This document shows positions 8,074-16,194 of a DNA stretch of 64,000 bases, in pieces (position 1 is the stretch's first letter; each line of letters opens with the position of its first letter). The translations under genes were made by a program, and so were the position numbers. The notes beneath the pieces were generated by a model. The model saw only the letters and a program-made list of their open reading frames with translations, was not told the origin of the DNA and did not search any database. This DNA is from CAXMMR01 sp963692975 (lineage in GTDB: Bacteria; Pseudomonadota; Alphaproteobacteria; Acetobacterales; Acetobacteraceae): assembly GCA_963692975.2 (NCBI GenBank), contig CAXMMR010000023.1, forward strand, positions 62,001 through 126,000. Direction: 5' to 3'.

Positions 8074-9687
8074 TTGTTCCATCAGCTCTTGGAGCCGGTC
8101 GCCGGCAGTTTGCCGCTGTCCTTTCTCGTCGCCGCGCTCCCTGTCGTCACCGTCCTCGTCTGCCTCGGCGTGGTGCGGCTCACCGCCTGGAAGGCCTCAC
8201 TGGCCGGGCTGCTGGTCGGGCTCGTCATCGCCGTCGCGGTGTGGCGGATGCCGCTCGGCCTGGCGTTCGACGCCGCGGCGGCCGGCATCGTCTTCGCCCT
8301 GTGGCCGGTCATGTGGATCGTCGTCAACGCGCTGCTGCTGTACAACATCGCCGTCAGCTCCGGCCGCTTCGACGCGTTCCGCGATTGGATCACCGACCAC
8401 TTGCCGAACGATCGCCGGGTCGTGCTGGTGGTGATCGGCTTCTGCTTCGGCGCCCTGCTCGAAGGCGTCTCCGGCTTCGGCACGCCGATCGCCATCACCT
8501 CGGCGTTGCTGATCCTGGTCGGCTACCCGGCGATCGAGGCGTTGACCTTCACGCTCATCTTCAACACCGCGCCGGTCGCCTTTGGCGCGCTGGGCGCTCC
8601 GGTCACCGTGCTCGGCGTCGTTACCGGGCTGAGGGATACGACGCTCGCCGCGATGATCGGCCGCCAGCTGCCGTTCTTCGCCCTGCTGCTGCCGTTCTAC
8701 GTCATCGGCCTGTATGGCGGCCGGCGCTCGATCGCGGCGCTCTGGCCGGTGCTGCTGGTCGCCGGCGGCAGCTTCGCCATCGCGCAGTTCCTCGGTTCGA
8801 ACTATGTCGGCTACCAGCTCACCGACGTCTTTGCCTCGCTCGGCTCGCTGCTGGTGACGATCGGCTTCCTGCAGGTCTGGCGTCCGGCCGTTGACCCTGA
8901 ATTCGCCATTCGCGATGCCGGCGTGCTGCACCAGAGCGCCATACACAGGGGCAGCCTCGTGCCCGGCTGGCAGGGCTGGGTGCCCTGGGTGATCGTCTCG
9001 GTCGTGGTGATCATCTGGGTCCAGTTCGGCATCAACCTGCTCGGCGACACGAAGGTGCCTTGGCCCCAGCTCAACCGCGCCGTCTTCATCACCCTCTACA
9101 ACAAGCCCTATGCCGCGATCTGGGACTTTCAGCCGCTGACCTCCGGCACCGCGATCCTGGTCGCGGCGATCATCACCGCGGCGGCCGTCGGCTGCTCGCC
9201 GCGCGCGTTCCTGGCCGCCGCCGTCACCACCTGGCGCCAGGCGAGGCTCGCCATCCTCACCGTCGCGCTAATCATCGGGCTCGCCTACCTGATGAACTAC
9301 TCCGGGCTCACCTACACGCTCGGCCTCGGCGTCGCCTCCGCCGGCATCGCCTTTCCGGTGCTCTCCGCCTTCCTCGGCTGGATCGCCGTATTCCTCTCCG
9401 GCAGCGACACTTCGGGCAATGCGCTGTTCGGCAACCTGCAGGTGGTCGCAGCCCACCAGCTCGGCCTCAATCCGGTGCTGATTGCCGCCACCAACTCGTC
9501 GGGCGGCGTGATGGGCAAGATGATCTCGCCGCAGAACATCGCGACCGGCGTCGCGGTGACGTCGCTCAAGGGCCAGGAAGGCGCGGTGCTCGCCCGGACC
9601 TTCGTGCACAGCGTGATCCTGACGCTGCTGCTCGGGGTGCTGGTGGTGATCCAGCAATACGTGGTGCCGGGGATCATTCCGAGGTGA
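8074..9687 (+). CDS. lctP: L-lactate/glycolate permease, LctP family
   Basis: A 537-residue inner-membrane protein with 13-14 hydrophobic helices. It matches the LctP/GlcA family: the GALLEGVSGFGTPIAITSA block near residue 140 and the FLSGSDTSGNALFGNLQ block near residue 445 are family signatures. It would import lactate or glycolate with protons. TTG 8074 is chosen as start because GGGAG lies eight bases upstream; there is no ATG nearby, and an upstream TTG at 8041 lies in the repeat. The neighbouring MFS carrier may handle related acids. Confidence 0.92.
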   Translation: MFHQLLEPVAGSLPLSFLVAALPVVTVLVCLGVVRLTAWKASLAGLLVGLVIAVAVWRMPLGLAFDAAAAGIVFALWPVMWIVVNALLLYNIAVSSGRFDAFRDWITDHLPNDRRVVLVVIGFCFGALLEGVSGFGTPIAITSALLILVGYPAIEALTFTLIFNTAPVAFGALGAPVTVLGVVTGLRDTTLAAMIGRQLPFFALLLPFYVIGLYGGRRSIAALWPVLLVAGGSFAIAQFLGSNYVGYQLTDVFASLGSLLVTIGFLQVWRPAVDPEFAIRDAGVLHQSAIHRGSLVPGWQGWVPWVIVSVVVIIWVQFGINLLGDTKVPWPQLNRAVFITLYNKPYAAIWDFQPLTSGTAILVAAIITAAAVGCSPRAFLAAAVTTWRQARLAILTVALIIGLAYLMNYSGLTYTLGLGVASAGIAFPVLSAFLGWIAVFLSGSDTSGNALFGNLQVVAAHQLGLNPVLIAATNSSGGVMGKMISPQNIATGVAVTSLKGQEGAVLARTFVHSVILTLLLGVLVVIQQYVVPGIIPR

Positions 9688-9690
9688 AGG

Positions 9691-9893
9691 CAAGGCCAGG
9701 GCTCTGCCCTGGACCCGCTGGGGCCCGAGGCCCCAGACCCCATCGGCTTATTGCCTAGCCTTGCTTGGCGAAGCCGATCGATCCTCGTTGCGGCAAGCAC
9801 AAACCGCGTGCTGTTAAATGAATGAAGGTACGGATTTCAAAGGCTCCGCCTTTGATGGGGTCAAGGGGCAAAGCCCCTTGCCTCGCCTTACCT
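9691..9893 (+). repeat. Composite A-spacer-B repeat
   Basis: Module A (9691-9742) holds CCAGGGCTCTGCCCTGG and TGGGGCCCGAGGCCCCA. A spacer of about 90 bases contains TTGGCGAAGCC, a string seen in other composite copies. Module B (9831-9893) holds AAAGGCTCCGCCTTT and CAAGGGGCAAAGCCCCTTG. The element fills the gap between the convergent lctP and panB, so it could stop transcription from both sides. Confidence 0.88.
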
Positions 9894-9903
9894 TGCCTTG
9901 CCT

Positions 9904-10725
9904 TTACTTTCTCGCCTTGAACACATGCTCCTCGCCCGGGAAAATGCCTGCGCGCACCTCCTCGGCATAGGCCGCCGCCGCCGCCTTGATGGTGGAGCGC
10001 ACGTCGGCGTAGCGCTTGACGAAGCGGGGCGTGAAGTCGCCGAACAGGCCGAACATGTCGTCGCTCACCAGCACCTGGCCGTCGCAGGCGGCCGAGGCGC
10101 CGATGCCGATCGTGGGAGCGGCGATTGCGCGGGTGATGGCGGCGGCGACCGGTTCGACGGTGCCTTCGACCACCACGGCGAAGGCGCCGGCCTCGCTCAC
10201 CGCGGCGGCATCCGCCATCACCCGGGCCGCCTCGTCCTCGCTGCGGCCGGTGGCTCGGAAGCCGCCGGCGACGTTCACCTGCTGCGGCATCAGCCCGACA
10301 TGGGCGCAGACCGGCACCCCGCGCAGCGCCAGGAAGGCGATGGTGGGCGCCATTTCACGGCCGCCCTCGAGCTTAACGGCCGAGGCGCCGGTTTCGGCGA
10401 GCACCCGCGCGGCATGGCGGAACGCCTGCTCGGGGCTTTCCTGATAGCTGCCGAACGGCATGTCGACGACAACGCAGGCGTGAGCGGAGCCGCGCACCAC
10501 CGCCCGGCCATGCGCGATCATCATCTCGAGCGTGACCGCGAGCGTGCTGTCCATGCCGTAGAGCACCATGCCGAGCGAATCACCCACCAGCATGGCGTCG
10601 CACGAGGCGTCGAGCGCCTGGGCGACCGAAGTGGTGTAGGCCGTGAGCCAGACCTGCTTGGCCTGCCCCTTCATCGCGGTCAGCGTCGGGACGCCGACGC
10701 GGTTGGATTTCACCGGCGTGCTCAT
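9904..10725 (-). CDS. panB: 3-methyl-2-oxobutanoate hydroxymethyltransferase
   Basis: A 273-residue cytosolic enzyme making ketopantoate from alpha-ketoisovalerate and methylene-tetrahydrofolate, the first committed step to pantothenate and coenzyme A. The metal-binding aspartates are seen in VGDSLGMVLYG and DMPFGSY, and the glutamate in VVEGTVEP fits the catalytic base; length matches the family. ATG 10725 follows an AAGGGA ribosome binding site. No panC or panD is adjacent. purD lies upstream on the same strand, separated by an HP repeat, so the two may be transcribed separately. Confidence 0.95.
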   Translation of the reverse strand: MSTPVKSNRVGVPTLTAMKGQAKQVWLTAYTTSVAQALDASCDAMLVGDSLGMVLYGMDSTLAVTLEMMIAHGRAVVRGSAHACVVVDMPFGSYQESPEQAFRHAARVLAETGASAVKLEGGREMAPTIAFLALRGVPVCAHVGLMPQQVNVAGGFRATGRSEDEAARVMADAAAVSEAGAFAVVVEGTVEPVAAAITRAIAAPTIGIGASAACDGQVLVSDDMFGLFGDFTPRFVKRYADVRSTIKAAAAAYAEEVRAGIFPGEEHVFKARK

Positions 10726-10748
10726 GGTTGATCCCTTGGAAAGGAAGC

Positions 10749-10872
10749 GGTTCTTTTTTTTAAAAAAGAACCAAAAAACTTTTGTTCACTAAGGTCTGAG
10801 CTTGTCAAGTCGGCAGTGTACGCCGCGACAGCGCGTGCAGAAGTTTTTTGCGTCTTTTTTCAAAAAAGAAGC
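10749..10872. repeat. HP repeat copy 2
   Basis: GGTTCTTTTTTTT pairs with AAAAAAGAACC (10749-10772), followed by AAAAAACTTTTG, a 55-base variable centre, AAGTTTTTTGC and a second hairpin GTCTTTTTT/AAAAAAGAAGC. It occupies the gap between purD and panB. Confidence 0.88.
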
Positions 10873-10877
10873 CTTTC

Positions 10878-12125
10878 TTACGTCCTGGCCAACGATCGCA
10901 ACCCGATATCGCGGCGATAGTAGGCTTCGGCCCAACCGAGCGCCGTGACGCCGGCATAGGCGGCGTCGCGCGCCGAGCCCAGATCGGGCCCGGTGGCGCA
11001 GACCGTGAGCACCCGGCCGCCGGCGGCGACCAGCCGGCCCTCGACCAGCGCGGTGCCCGAGTGGAACACGGCCACGTCCGGCAGCGCCTCGGCCCGCGCC
11101 ACGCCGTCGATCGGCGAGCCGGCCTCGGGCGCGCCGGGATAGCCGGGGGCGGCGAGCACGACGGCGACGGAGGCGATGTCGGTCCAGCGCAGGTCGACAT
11201 GGGCCAGCTCGCCCTCGCAGGCGGCGACCAGAGCCGGCAGAAGGTCCGAGCGCAGCCGCAGCAGCAGCGCCTGGCACTCCGGGTCGCCGAAGCGGACGTT
11301 GAACTCGATCAGTTTCGGGCCGTCCGCGGTCAGCATCAGGCCGGCGAACAGGATGCCGCGAAACGGCGTGCCGCGCCGGACCATCTCGGCCAGCGCCGGC
11401 TTGATGATGCCGGCCAGGCAGGCCTGCTGCAGCTCGGCGCCGAAGCCGGCGGGCGGACACACCGCGCCCATGCCGCCGGTGTTCGGGCCGGTATCCGCCT
11501 CGCCGAGCCGCTTGTGGTCCTGCGCCGCGCCGAGCAGCAGCGCGTCGGCGCCGTCGCAGAGCGCGAACAGCGACACCTCGTCGCCATCGAGGCACTCCTC
11601 GATCACCAGCGGCAGGCCGTGCGCCAGCACCGCGGCCTCGGCCTCGGCAAGGGTCATGGCCACCGTGACGCCCTTGCCGGCGGCGAGGCCGTCCGCCTTG
11701 ACCACGATCGGGACGCCGCGGCGGCGCACGAAGTCGAGCGCCGCCTCGGTGGTCTCGAAGCGCTCCCAGCGCGCCGTCGGGATGCCGGCCGCCTCGGCCA
11801 CCTCGTGGGCGAAGGCCTTGGAGGCCTCCAACATCGCCGCCGCCTGGGTGGGACCGCAGCAGGCGATGTTCGCGCCGGCGCAGGCGTCGGCGAGACCCGC
11901 CGCAAGCGGCGCCTCTGGCCCGGGCAGCACCAGGTCGACGGCGTTGGCGGAGGCGAACGCGACCAGGCCGGCCACGTCGTCGACCGCGATCGGCACGTTG
12001 CGCCCGATCGCCGCGGTGCCGGGATTGCCGGGGGCGACGAACAGGGCGTCGAGCAGCGGGCTTGCGACCAGCGCGGCCGCCAGGGCGTGCTCACGGCCGC
12101 CTGATCCAACCAGCAAAACGCGCAT
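10878..12125 (-). CDS. purD: Phosphoribosylamine-glycine ligase
   Basis: A 415-residue ATP-grasp enzyme of purine synthesis that joins glycine to phosphoribosylamine to form GAR. The N-terminus MRVLLVGSGGREHAL and the APGNPGTAAIG loop are diagnostic, and NVRFGDPECQ near residue 290 carries metal-binding residues. AGGAGG lies six bases before ATG 12125, which rules out the longer open frame that runs back through the HP repeat. It is divergent from xseA, with the shared 157-bp gap filled mainly by a repeat. Confidence 0.96.
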   Translation of the reverse strand: MRVLLVGSGGREHALAAALVASPLLDALFVAPGNPGTAAIGRNVPIAVDDVAGLVAFASANAVDLVLPGPEAPLAAGLADACAGANIACCGPTQAAAMLEASKAFAHEVAEAAGIPTARWERFETTEAALDFVRRRGVPIVVKADGLAAGKGVTVAMTLAEAEAAVLAHGLPLVIEECLDGDEVSLFALCDGADALLLGAAQDHKRLGEADTGPNTGGMGAVCPPAGFGAELQQACLAGIIKPALAEMVRRGTPFRGILFAGLMLTADGPKLIEFNVRFGDPECQALLLRLRSDLLPALVAACEGELAHVDLRWTDIASVAVVLAAPGYPGAPEAGSPIDGVARAEALPDVAVFHSGTALVEGRLVAAGGRVLTVCATGPDLGSARDAAYAGVTALGWAEAYYRRDIGLRSLART

Positions 12126-12142
12126 GTGACCTCCAAGGAAGG

Positions 12143-12254
12143 GGTTCTTTTTTGCAAAAAAGAACCAAAAAACTTTTATCCGTAGAGGCTTGCGTCGGGT
12201 AGAGCGCACCACCGGGGACAAACGTTTTTTGCTTCTTTTTTTCAAAAAAGAAGC
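12143..12254. repeat. HP repeat copy 3 between divergent purD and xseA
   Basis: GGTTCTTTTTTGC pairs with AAAAAAGAACC at the left, and GCTTCTTTTTTT pairs with AAAAAAGAAGC at the right; the inner arms AAAAAACTTTT and AACGTTTTTTG are near-complementary. This copy lies between divergent start codons, so it must sit in or beside the promoters of purD and xseA and cannot be only a terminator. Confidence 0.9.
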
Positions 12255-12282
12255 GCTTGTCTTTCTTGCTATACTGCCTGGT

Positions 12283-13908
12283 ATGGACACGCCGCAGACC
12301 AACGTCCCCGAGTACACCGTCTCCGAGATCTCCGGCGCCGTAAAGCGGACGTTGGAGAGCGCCTTTGGGCGGGTGCGGGTGCGGGGCGAGATCACCGAGC
12401 TGAAGCGCTACGCCTCCGGCCACACCTATCTTTGCCTCAAGGACGAGGGCGGCAAGATGCGTGCCATCGTCTGGAAGTCTGGCTATGGCCGGCTCGGGCT
12501 CAAGCCTGAGAACGGCCTCGAGGTGATCGCCACCGGGCGCATTTCCGCCTATGGCGACCGCTCCGAGTATCAGCTGCTCATCGACCGGCTGGAATACGCC
12601 GGCATCGGAGCGATGCTGGCGCGCACCGAGGCGCTGCGCGTGGCCTTGGCGGCCGAGGGGCTGTTCGACGCCGAGCGCAAGCGGCCGCTGCCCATGCTGC
12701 CGGAGGTGGTTGGCGTGATCACCTCTCCCGCCGGCGCGGTGCTGCACGACATTCGCACGACGATCGCCCGGCGCTGCCCGCGCCGGATCGTCCTGTGGCC
12801 GGTGCCGGTGCAGGGCGAGGGCGCCGCGGCGCGGATCGCCGCCGCCATCCGCGGCTTCTCGGCGCTGCCGGCCGGCGGGACGGTCCCGCGCCCGGACGTG
12901 CTGATCGTCGCCCGCGGCGGCGGCTCGCTCGAGGATCTGATGGCGTTCAACGACGAGGCGGTGGTGCGCGCCGCCGCCGCGTGCAGCATGCCGCTGATCT
13001 CCGCCGTCGGCCACGAGACGGACACTACGCTGATCGACTTCGCCTCCGACCGCCGCGCCCCGACCCCGACCGCCGCCGCCGAGCTCGCCGTGCCGTCCCG
13101 CATCGCCCTGCTCGCGACGCTGGCGCAGCAGCAGGCCCGCCTCGTCTCCGCCCTGCATCGCGCGATCCAGACGCAACGCCTCAGGCTCGGCCGCGCGAGC
13201 GCGCGCCTGCCCGACCTGCCGGCCATAGTGGGCCACGCCCGCCAGCGCCTGGACGACCGGGCGCATCGGCTTGGCCTCGCCCTGCCGCATCTGCTCGCGC
13301 ATCGCCGCAACGCGCTGGCCCATGCGAGCCAGCGTCTGCCCGACCTGCCGGCGCTCGTCGCCGCCGCGCGTCACCGCCTCGACGACCGTGGGCACCGCCT
13401 TGTTCTCGCCCTGCCGCACCTGATCGAACGCCGCCGCAACGCGCTCGCCCGCGCCGCCCGGGGCCTGCCTGATCCGGCCGCGATCCTGCGCGCCGCCGAG
13501 CTCGCCCTGGCCGAGCGCAGCCGCCGGCTTGACCAGGCGCCGGCGCGCCTGCTGGACACGCGCCGCGCCGCGCTGGCGCTGCAATCCGCCCATCTGCGCG
13601 GCGCTCTCCGCCACGTTCTGCAAGACCGCCAGCACGCCGCCGGCCGGTTGCTGCCGCGCCTCAACCTGGCGCCTCTGCAGGCGATGCTGCGCGAGCGGCG
13701 CGCCCGGCTGGAGGGCCTGGCGGCGCGGCTCGACTCCGTCTCGCACAATGCCGTGTTGGCGCGCGGCTACGCGCTGGTGCAGGACCCGACCGGGCACACG
13801 CTCACCAGCGCCAAGATCAAACCCGGCGCCAAGCTGGTGATCCATTTCGCGGACGGCACGACCGACGCTACGGTCGATCGTGGAAAGCAAGGGTCCCTGC
13901 CGCTTTAG
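12283..13908 (+). CDS. xseA: Exodeoxyribonuclease VII large subunit
   Basis: A 541-residue protein. The N-terminal OB-fold (YTVSEISGAVKRTLE to about residue 110) binds DNA; the catalytic domain includes GVITSPAGAVLHDI and the glycine-rich VARGGGSLEDLMAFN, both family hallmarks. ExoVII degrades single-stranded DNA with a small subunit, XseB, not found in this window. The C-terminal helical region, about residues 305-420, contains a 43-residue unit repeated at least twice (each starting RLPDLPA and holding RLDD and LALPHL). ATG 12283 gives the family N-terminus; the frame is open upstream through the HP repeat. Confidence 0.95.
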   Translation: MDTPQTNVPEYTVSEISGAVKRTLESAFGRVRVRGEITELKRYASGHTYLCLKDEGGKMRAIVWKSGYGRLGLKPENGLEVIATGRISAYGDRSEYQLLIDRLEYAGIGAMLARTEALRVALAAEGLFDAERKRPLPMLPEVVGVITSPAGAVLHDIRTTIARRCPRRIVLWPVPVQGEGAAARIAAAIRGFSALPAGGTVPRPDVLIVARGGGSLEDLMAFNDEAVVRAAAACSMPLISAVGHETDTTLIDFASDRRAPTPTAAAELAVPSRIALLATLAQQQARLVSALHRAIQTQRLRLGRASARLPDLPAIVGHARQRLDDRAHRLGLALPHLLAHRRNALAHASQRLPDLPALVAAARHRLDDRGHRLVLALPHLIERRRNALARAARGLPDPAAILRAAELALAERSRRLDQAPARLLDTRRAALALQSAHLRGALRHVLQDRQHAAGRLLPRLNLAPLQAMLRERRARLEGLAARLDSVSHNAVLARGYALVQDPTGHTLTSAKIKPGAKLVIHFADGTTDATVDRGKQGSLPL

Positions 13909-13914
13909 AAAGAC

Positions 13915-14021
13915 GTTCTTTTTTGAAGAAAAGAACCAAAAAACTTTTGTCCGATGAGGATTGGGCTTGTTGGCCTTCATTCGATTAGAAGTTTTTTGCT
14001 TCTTTTTTTTAAAAAAGAAGC
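13915..14021. repeat. HP repeat copy 4 between convergent genes
   Basis: GTTCTTTTTT pairs with AAAAGAAC, followed by CAAAAAACTTTTGTCCG, a variable centre, AGAAGTTTTTTGC and the hairpin TTCTTTTTTTT/AAAAAAGAA. It lies between the convergent xseA and hydrolase genes. The hydrolase stop codon (14009-14011) is inside the right-hand hairpin, which therefore encodes its last residues. Confidence 0.9.
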
Positions 14022-14860
14022 TCTTTCTTTTCTAAGTATCCCCGCAGCAGCTCGTTGACTGCCTCCGGCGCGTCCTGCTGCACCCAGTGCGAGACGCCGG
14101 GCAGCCGTCGGATTGTCAGATCGCGCACGTAGCGCTCGGTGCCGTCGAGGCAGATCAGGTCGAGTGCGACGTCCTCCTCACCCCAGATCACCAGGGTCGG
14201 CGTCTCGATCGGCCGCGCCAGGTTCGGCATGCCGCTGCGGCTGGCCCGACCGGCGCGGTACCAGTTCAGCATCGCGGTTGCCGCGGCCGGCTCGGTGACC
14301 TGCCGGGTGTAGGTCGCCAGCACGTCCGGCGGCAGCGCCACGCGGCCGAACATCCGGCGCACCGCGTCGCCGCCATTGGCGGTCAGCATCCGCTCCGGCA
14401 GCCAGGGCAGCTGGAAGAAGGCGATGTACCAGGACTTGCGGCGCTGCCGCCAGTGCTTCAGCGCCGCGCGGAAGCAGAGCGGGTGCGGGACGTTCATGAT
14501 GACCAGCCGCTCCAGCGGCCGCAGGCGGGCGGCGGCAAAGCACCAGGCGACCATCGCGCCCCAATCATGGCCGATCAGCACGACGCTGGTTGCGCCCGAC
14601 GCGTCGATCAGCGCCGCGACGTCGGCCATCAGCAGCGGCAGCGCATAGTCAGCGACCGCGGCCGGGCGGGTGCTGCGGCCGTAACCGCGCTGGTTTACCG
14701 CCCAAACGCGGTAGCCGAGGCCGGCCAGCAGCGGCATCTGGTGGCGCCATGAGACGGCGTGCTCGGGAAAGCCGTGCAGGCAGAGCGCCAGGCGGTCGCC
14801 TGTGCCCTCCTCAAGGACTTCGAACTGCAGGCCGTTGGCGTTGATGAACCTCGTCTGCAT
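14009..14860 (-). CDS. Alpha/beta hydrolase, epoxide-hydrolase-like
   Basis: A 283-residue alpha/beta-hydrolase. HGFPEHAVSW supplies the oxyanion-hole HGXP motif, GHDWGA the nucleophilic aspartate, WGEEDVAL the likely acid region and GVSHWVQQ the catalytic histidine. An Asp nucleophile in GHDWG is typical of soluble epoxide hydrolases and haloalkane dehalogenases. The substrate is unknown. The C-terminal end (KKELLF) is read from the HP repeat, so the original end may have been longer or different. ATG 14860 follows GGAAT-rich sequence without a strong ribosome binding site. Confidence 0.88.
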   Translation of the reverse strand: MQTRFINANGLQFEVLEEGTGDRLALCLHGFPEHAVSWRHQMPLLAGLGYRVWAVNQRGYGRSTRPAAVADYALPLLMADVAALIDASGATSVVLIGHDWGAMVAWCFAAARLRPLERLVIMNVPHPLCFRAALKHWRQRRKSWYIAFFQLPWLPERMLTANGGDAVRRMFGRVALPPDVLATYTRQVTEPAAATAMLNWYRAGRASRSGMPNLARPIETPTLVIWGEEDVALDLICLDGTERYVRDLTIRRLPGVSHWVQQDAPEAVNELLRGYLEKKELLF

Positions 14861-14883
14861 CGCTCGGATTCCGGAAAGGAAGG

Positions 14884-14994
14884 GCTTCTTTTTTGAAGAA
14901 AAGAAGCAAAAAACTTTTATCCGCTTGCGACTTTTCCAACCTGATAGAACCTTAAATGACGAAAGTTTTTTGGTTCTTTTTTCAAAAAAGAACC
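14884..14994. repeat. HP repeat copy 5, hairpins in swapped order
   Basis: Here the GCTTC-type hairpin (GCTTCTTTTTT with AAAAGAAGC) comes first and the GGTTC-type (GGTTCTTTTTT with AAAAAAGAACC) last, the reverse of the other copies. The element has therefore inserted or been copied in the opposite orientation. It lies between the pseudouridine synthase and hydrolase genes. Confidence 0.88.
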
Positions 14995-15004
14995 GCTTTC
15001 TTTC

Positions 15005-15973
15005 TTAACTTACACGCGCCTTCGGCACGGCGGGTGGTTCGAAGCCCATGAGCTGAAAGGTCTCGCGCATGTGCGGCGGCAGGCCGGCGGCGATCTGCAG
15101 GGTGCCGCCGGAGGGATGCGGGATGCTTAGCGCGCGGGCGTGCAGGTGCAGCAGGTCGGGCAGGCCTTCCACGTGCGTCGCGGCCTGGCCGTATTTGATG
15201 TCGCCGAGGATGGGCGTGCCCAGCGCCTCGCAATGCACTCGGAGCTGGTGGGTTCGGCCGGTGAGCGGGTTGAGCTCCAGCCAGGAGACCCTGCGGCCGG
15301 CGGCGTCGAGCACGCGGTAGTCGGTGAGTGCCGAGACGGCCTCCTCGTCGTCGCGCTCGGCGATGGCGGTGCGTTCGCCGAAGGCGCCGCCGGTGCGGCG
15401 CAGCTTGGCGTCGACCCGGCCCTCCGACGGGCTCGGGCGGCCGACCACCACGGCCCAGTAGGTCTTGTGCGCCGCGCGGGTGCGGAAGGCGGCCGCGAGC
15501 TTGGCGGCCGCACCCGGCGTGCGGGCGAGGAGCAGAACGCCGGAGGTGTCGCGGTCGAGCCGGTGGACCAGGCGGGGGCGGTGCTCGGAGCCGAAGCGCA
15601 GCCCGTCGAGCTGGCCGTCGAGGTGCTTCACGATGCCCGGGCCGCCCTGCACCGGCAAACCGAACGGCTTATCGAGCACCAGCACGAGCTCGTCGCGCCA
15701 GATCACCATCCGCTCGAGGTCTTTCACCACGTGCGGACTCATGCTCGGGGTGGCGATCGGCGCCGGGCCCGTGGGCAGCGGCGGGATGCGGATGGCCTGG
15801 CCGGGGCTCAGCCGGACATTGGCCTCGACGCGGCCGCCATCGACCCGGACCTGGCCGGTGCGGCAGAATTTCTGCACCGCGGCCTGGGTGATGTGCGGGA
15901 AATGGCGGCGGAACCAGCGATCGAGCCGTAGGTCCGCCTCGTCGATGCTGATGACGCGTAGGGAGACTGGCAT
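15005..15973 (-). CDS. RluA-family 23S rRNA pseudouridine synthase (RluC-like)
   Basis: A 322-residue protein. An N-terminal S4 RNA-binding domain (LRLDRWFRRHFPHITQAAVQ) is followed by a catalytic domain with HRLDRDTSGVLLLA, where the first aspartate after HRL attacks the uracil ring. The LNPLTGRTHQLRVH motif is also a family feature. An S4 domain points to the RluC/RluD branch, which modifies 23S rRNA; the exact target uridines are not readable. ATG 15973 with upstream GGAGAC is preferred to the longer frame, whose extra 14 residues come from repeat DNA. Confidence 0.92.
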   Translation of the reverse strand: MPVSLRVISIDEADLRLDRWFRRHFPHITQAAVQKFCRTGQVRVDGGRVEANVRLSPGQAIRIPPLPTGPAPIATPSMSPHVVKDLERMVIWRDELVLVLDKPFGLPVQGGPGIVKHLDGQLDGLRFGSEHRPRLVHRLDRDTSGVLLLARTPGAAAKLAAAFRTRAAHKTYWAVVVGRPSPSEGRVDAKLRRTGGAFGERTAIAERDDEEAVSALTDYRVLDAAGRRVSWLELNPLTGRTHQLRVHCEALGTPILGDIKYGQAATHVEGLPDLLHLHARALSIPHPSGGTLQIAAGLPPHMRETFQLMGFEPPAVPKARVS

Positions 15974-16004
15974 TGAGGTGGTCTCCGAAGGAAGGCCGGA
16001 AGCA

Positions 16005-16194
16005 AGGAAGGCCAAAGGCTTCGCCTCTGGACTCCATCAAAGGCGAAGCCTTTGAAATCCATTATTAGACCATGCAAACAACGCCACGAGAGCGTCGTGA
16101 TGGGTCTAACTCAATGGGGTCTGGGGCCTCACGGCCCCGTCGTGCGCAGCACGCTGTCGCGTGACGGGTCAAGGGCAGAGCCCTTGCCTTCCCT
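16005..16194 (-). repeat. Reverse module B plus A-like module at rarA 3' end
   Basis: 16005-16062 is module B read on the minus strand (AAAGGCGAAGCCTTT). 16113-16194 holds GGGGCCTCACGGCCCC and AAGGGCAGAGCCCTT hairpins. The second part overlaps the last 22 codons of rarA. Confidence 0.85.
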
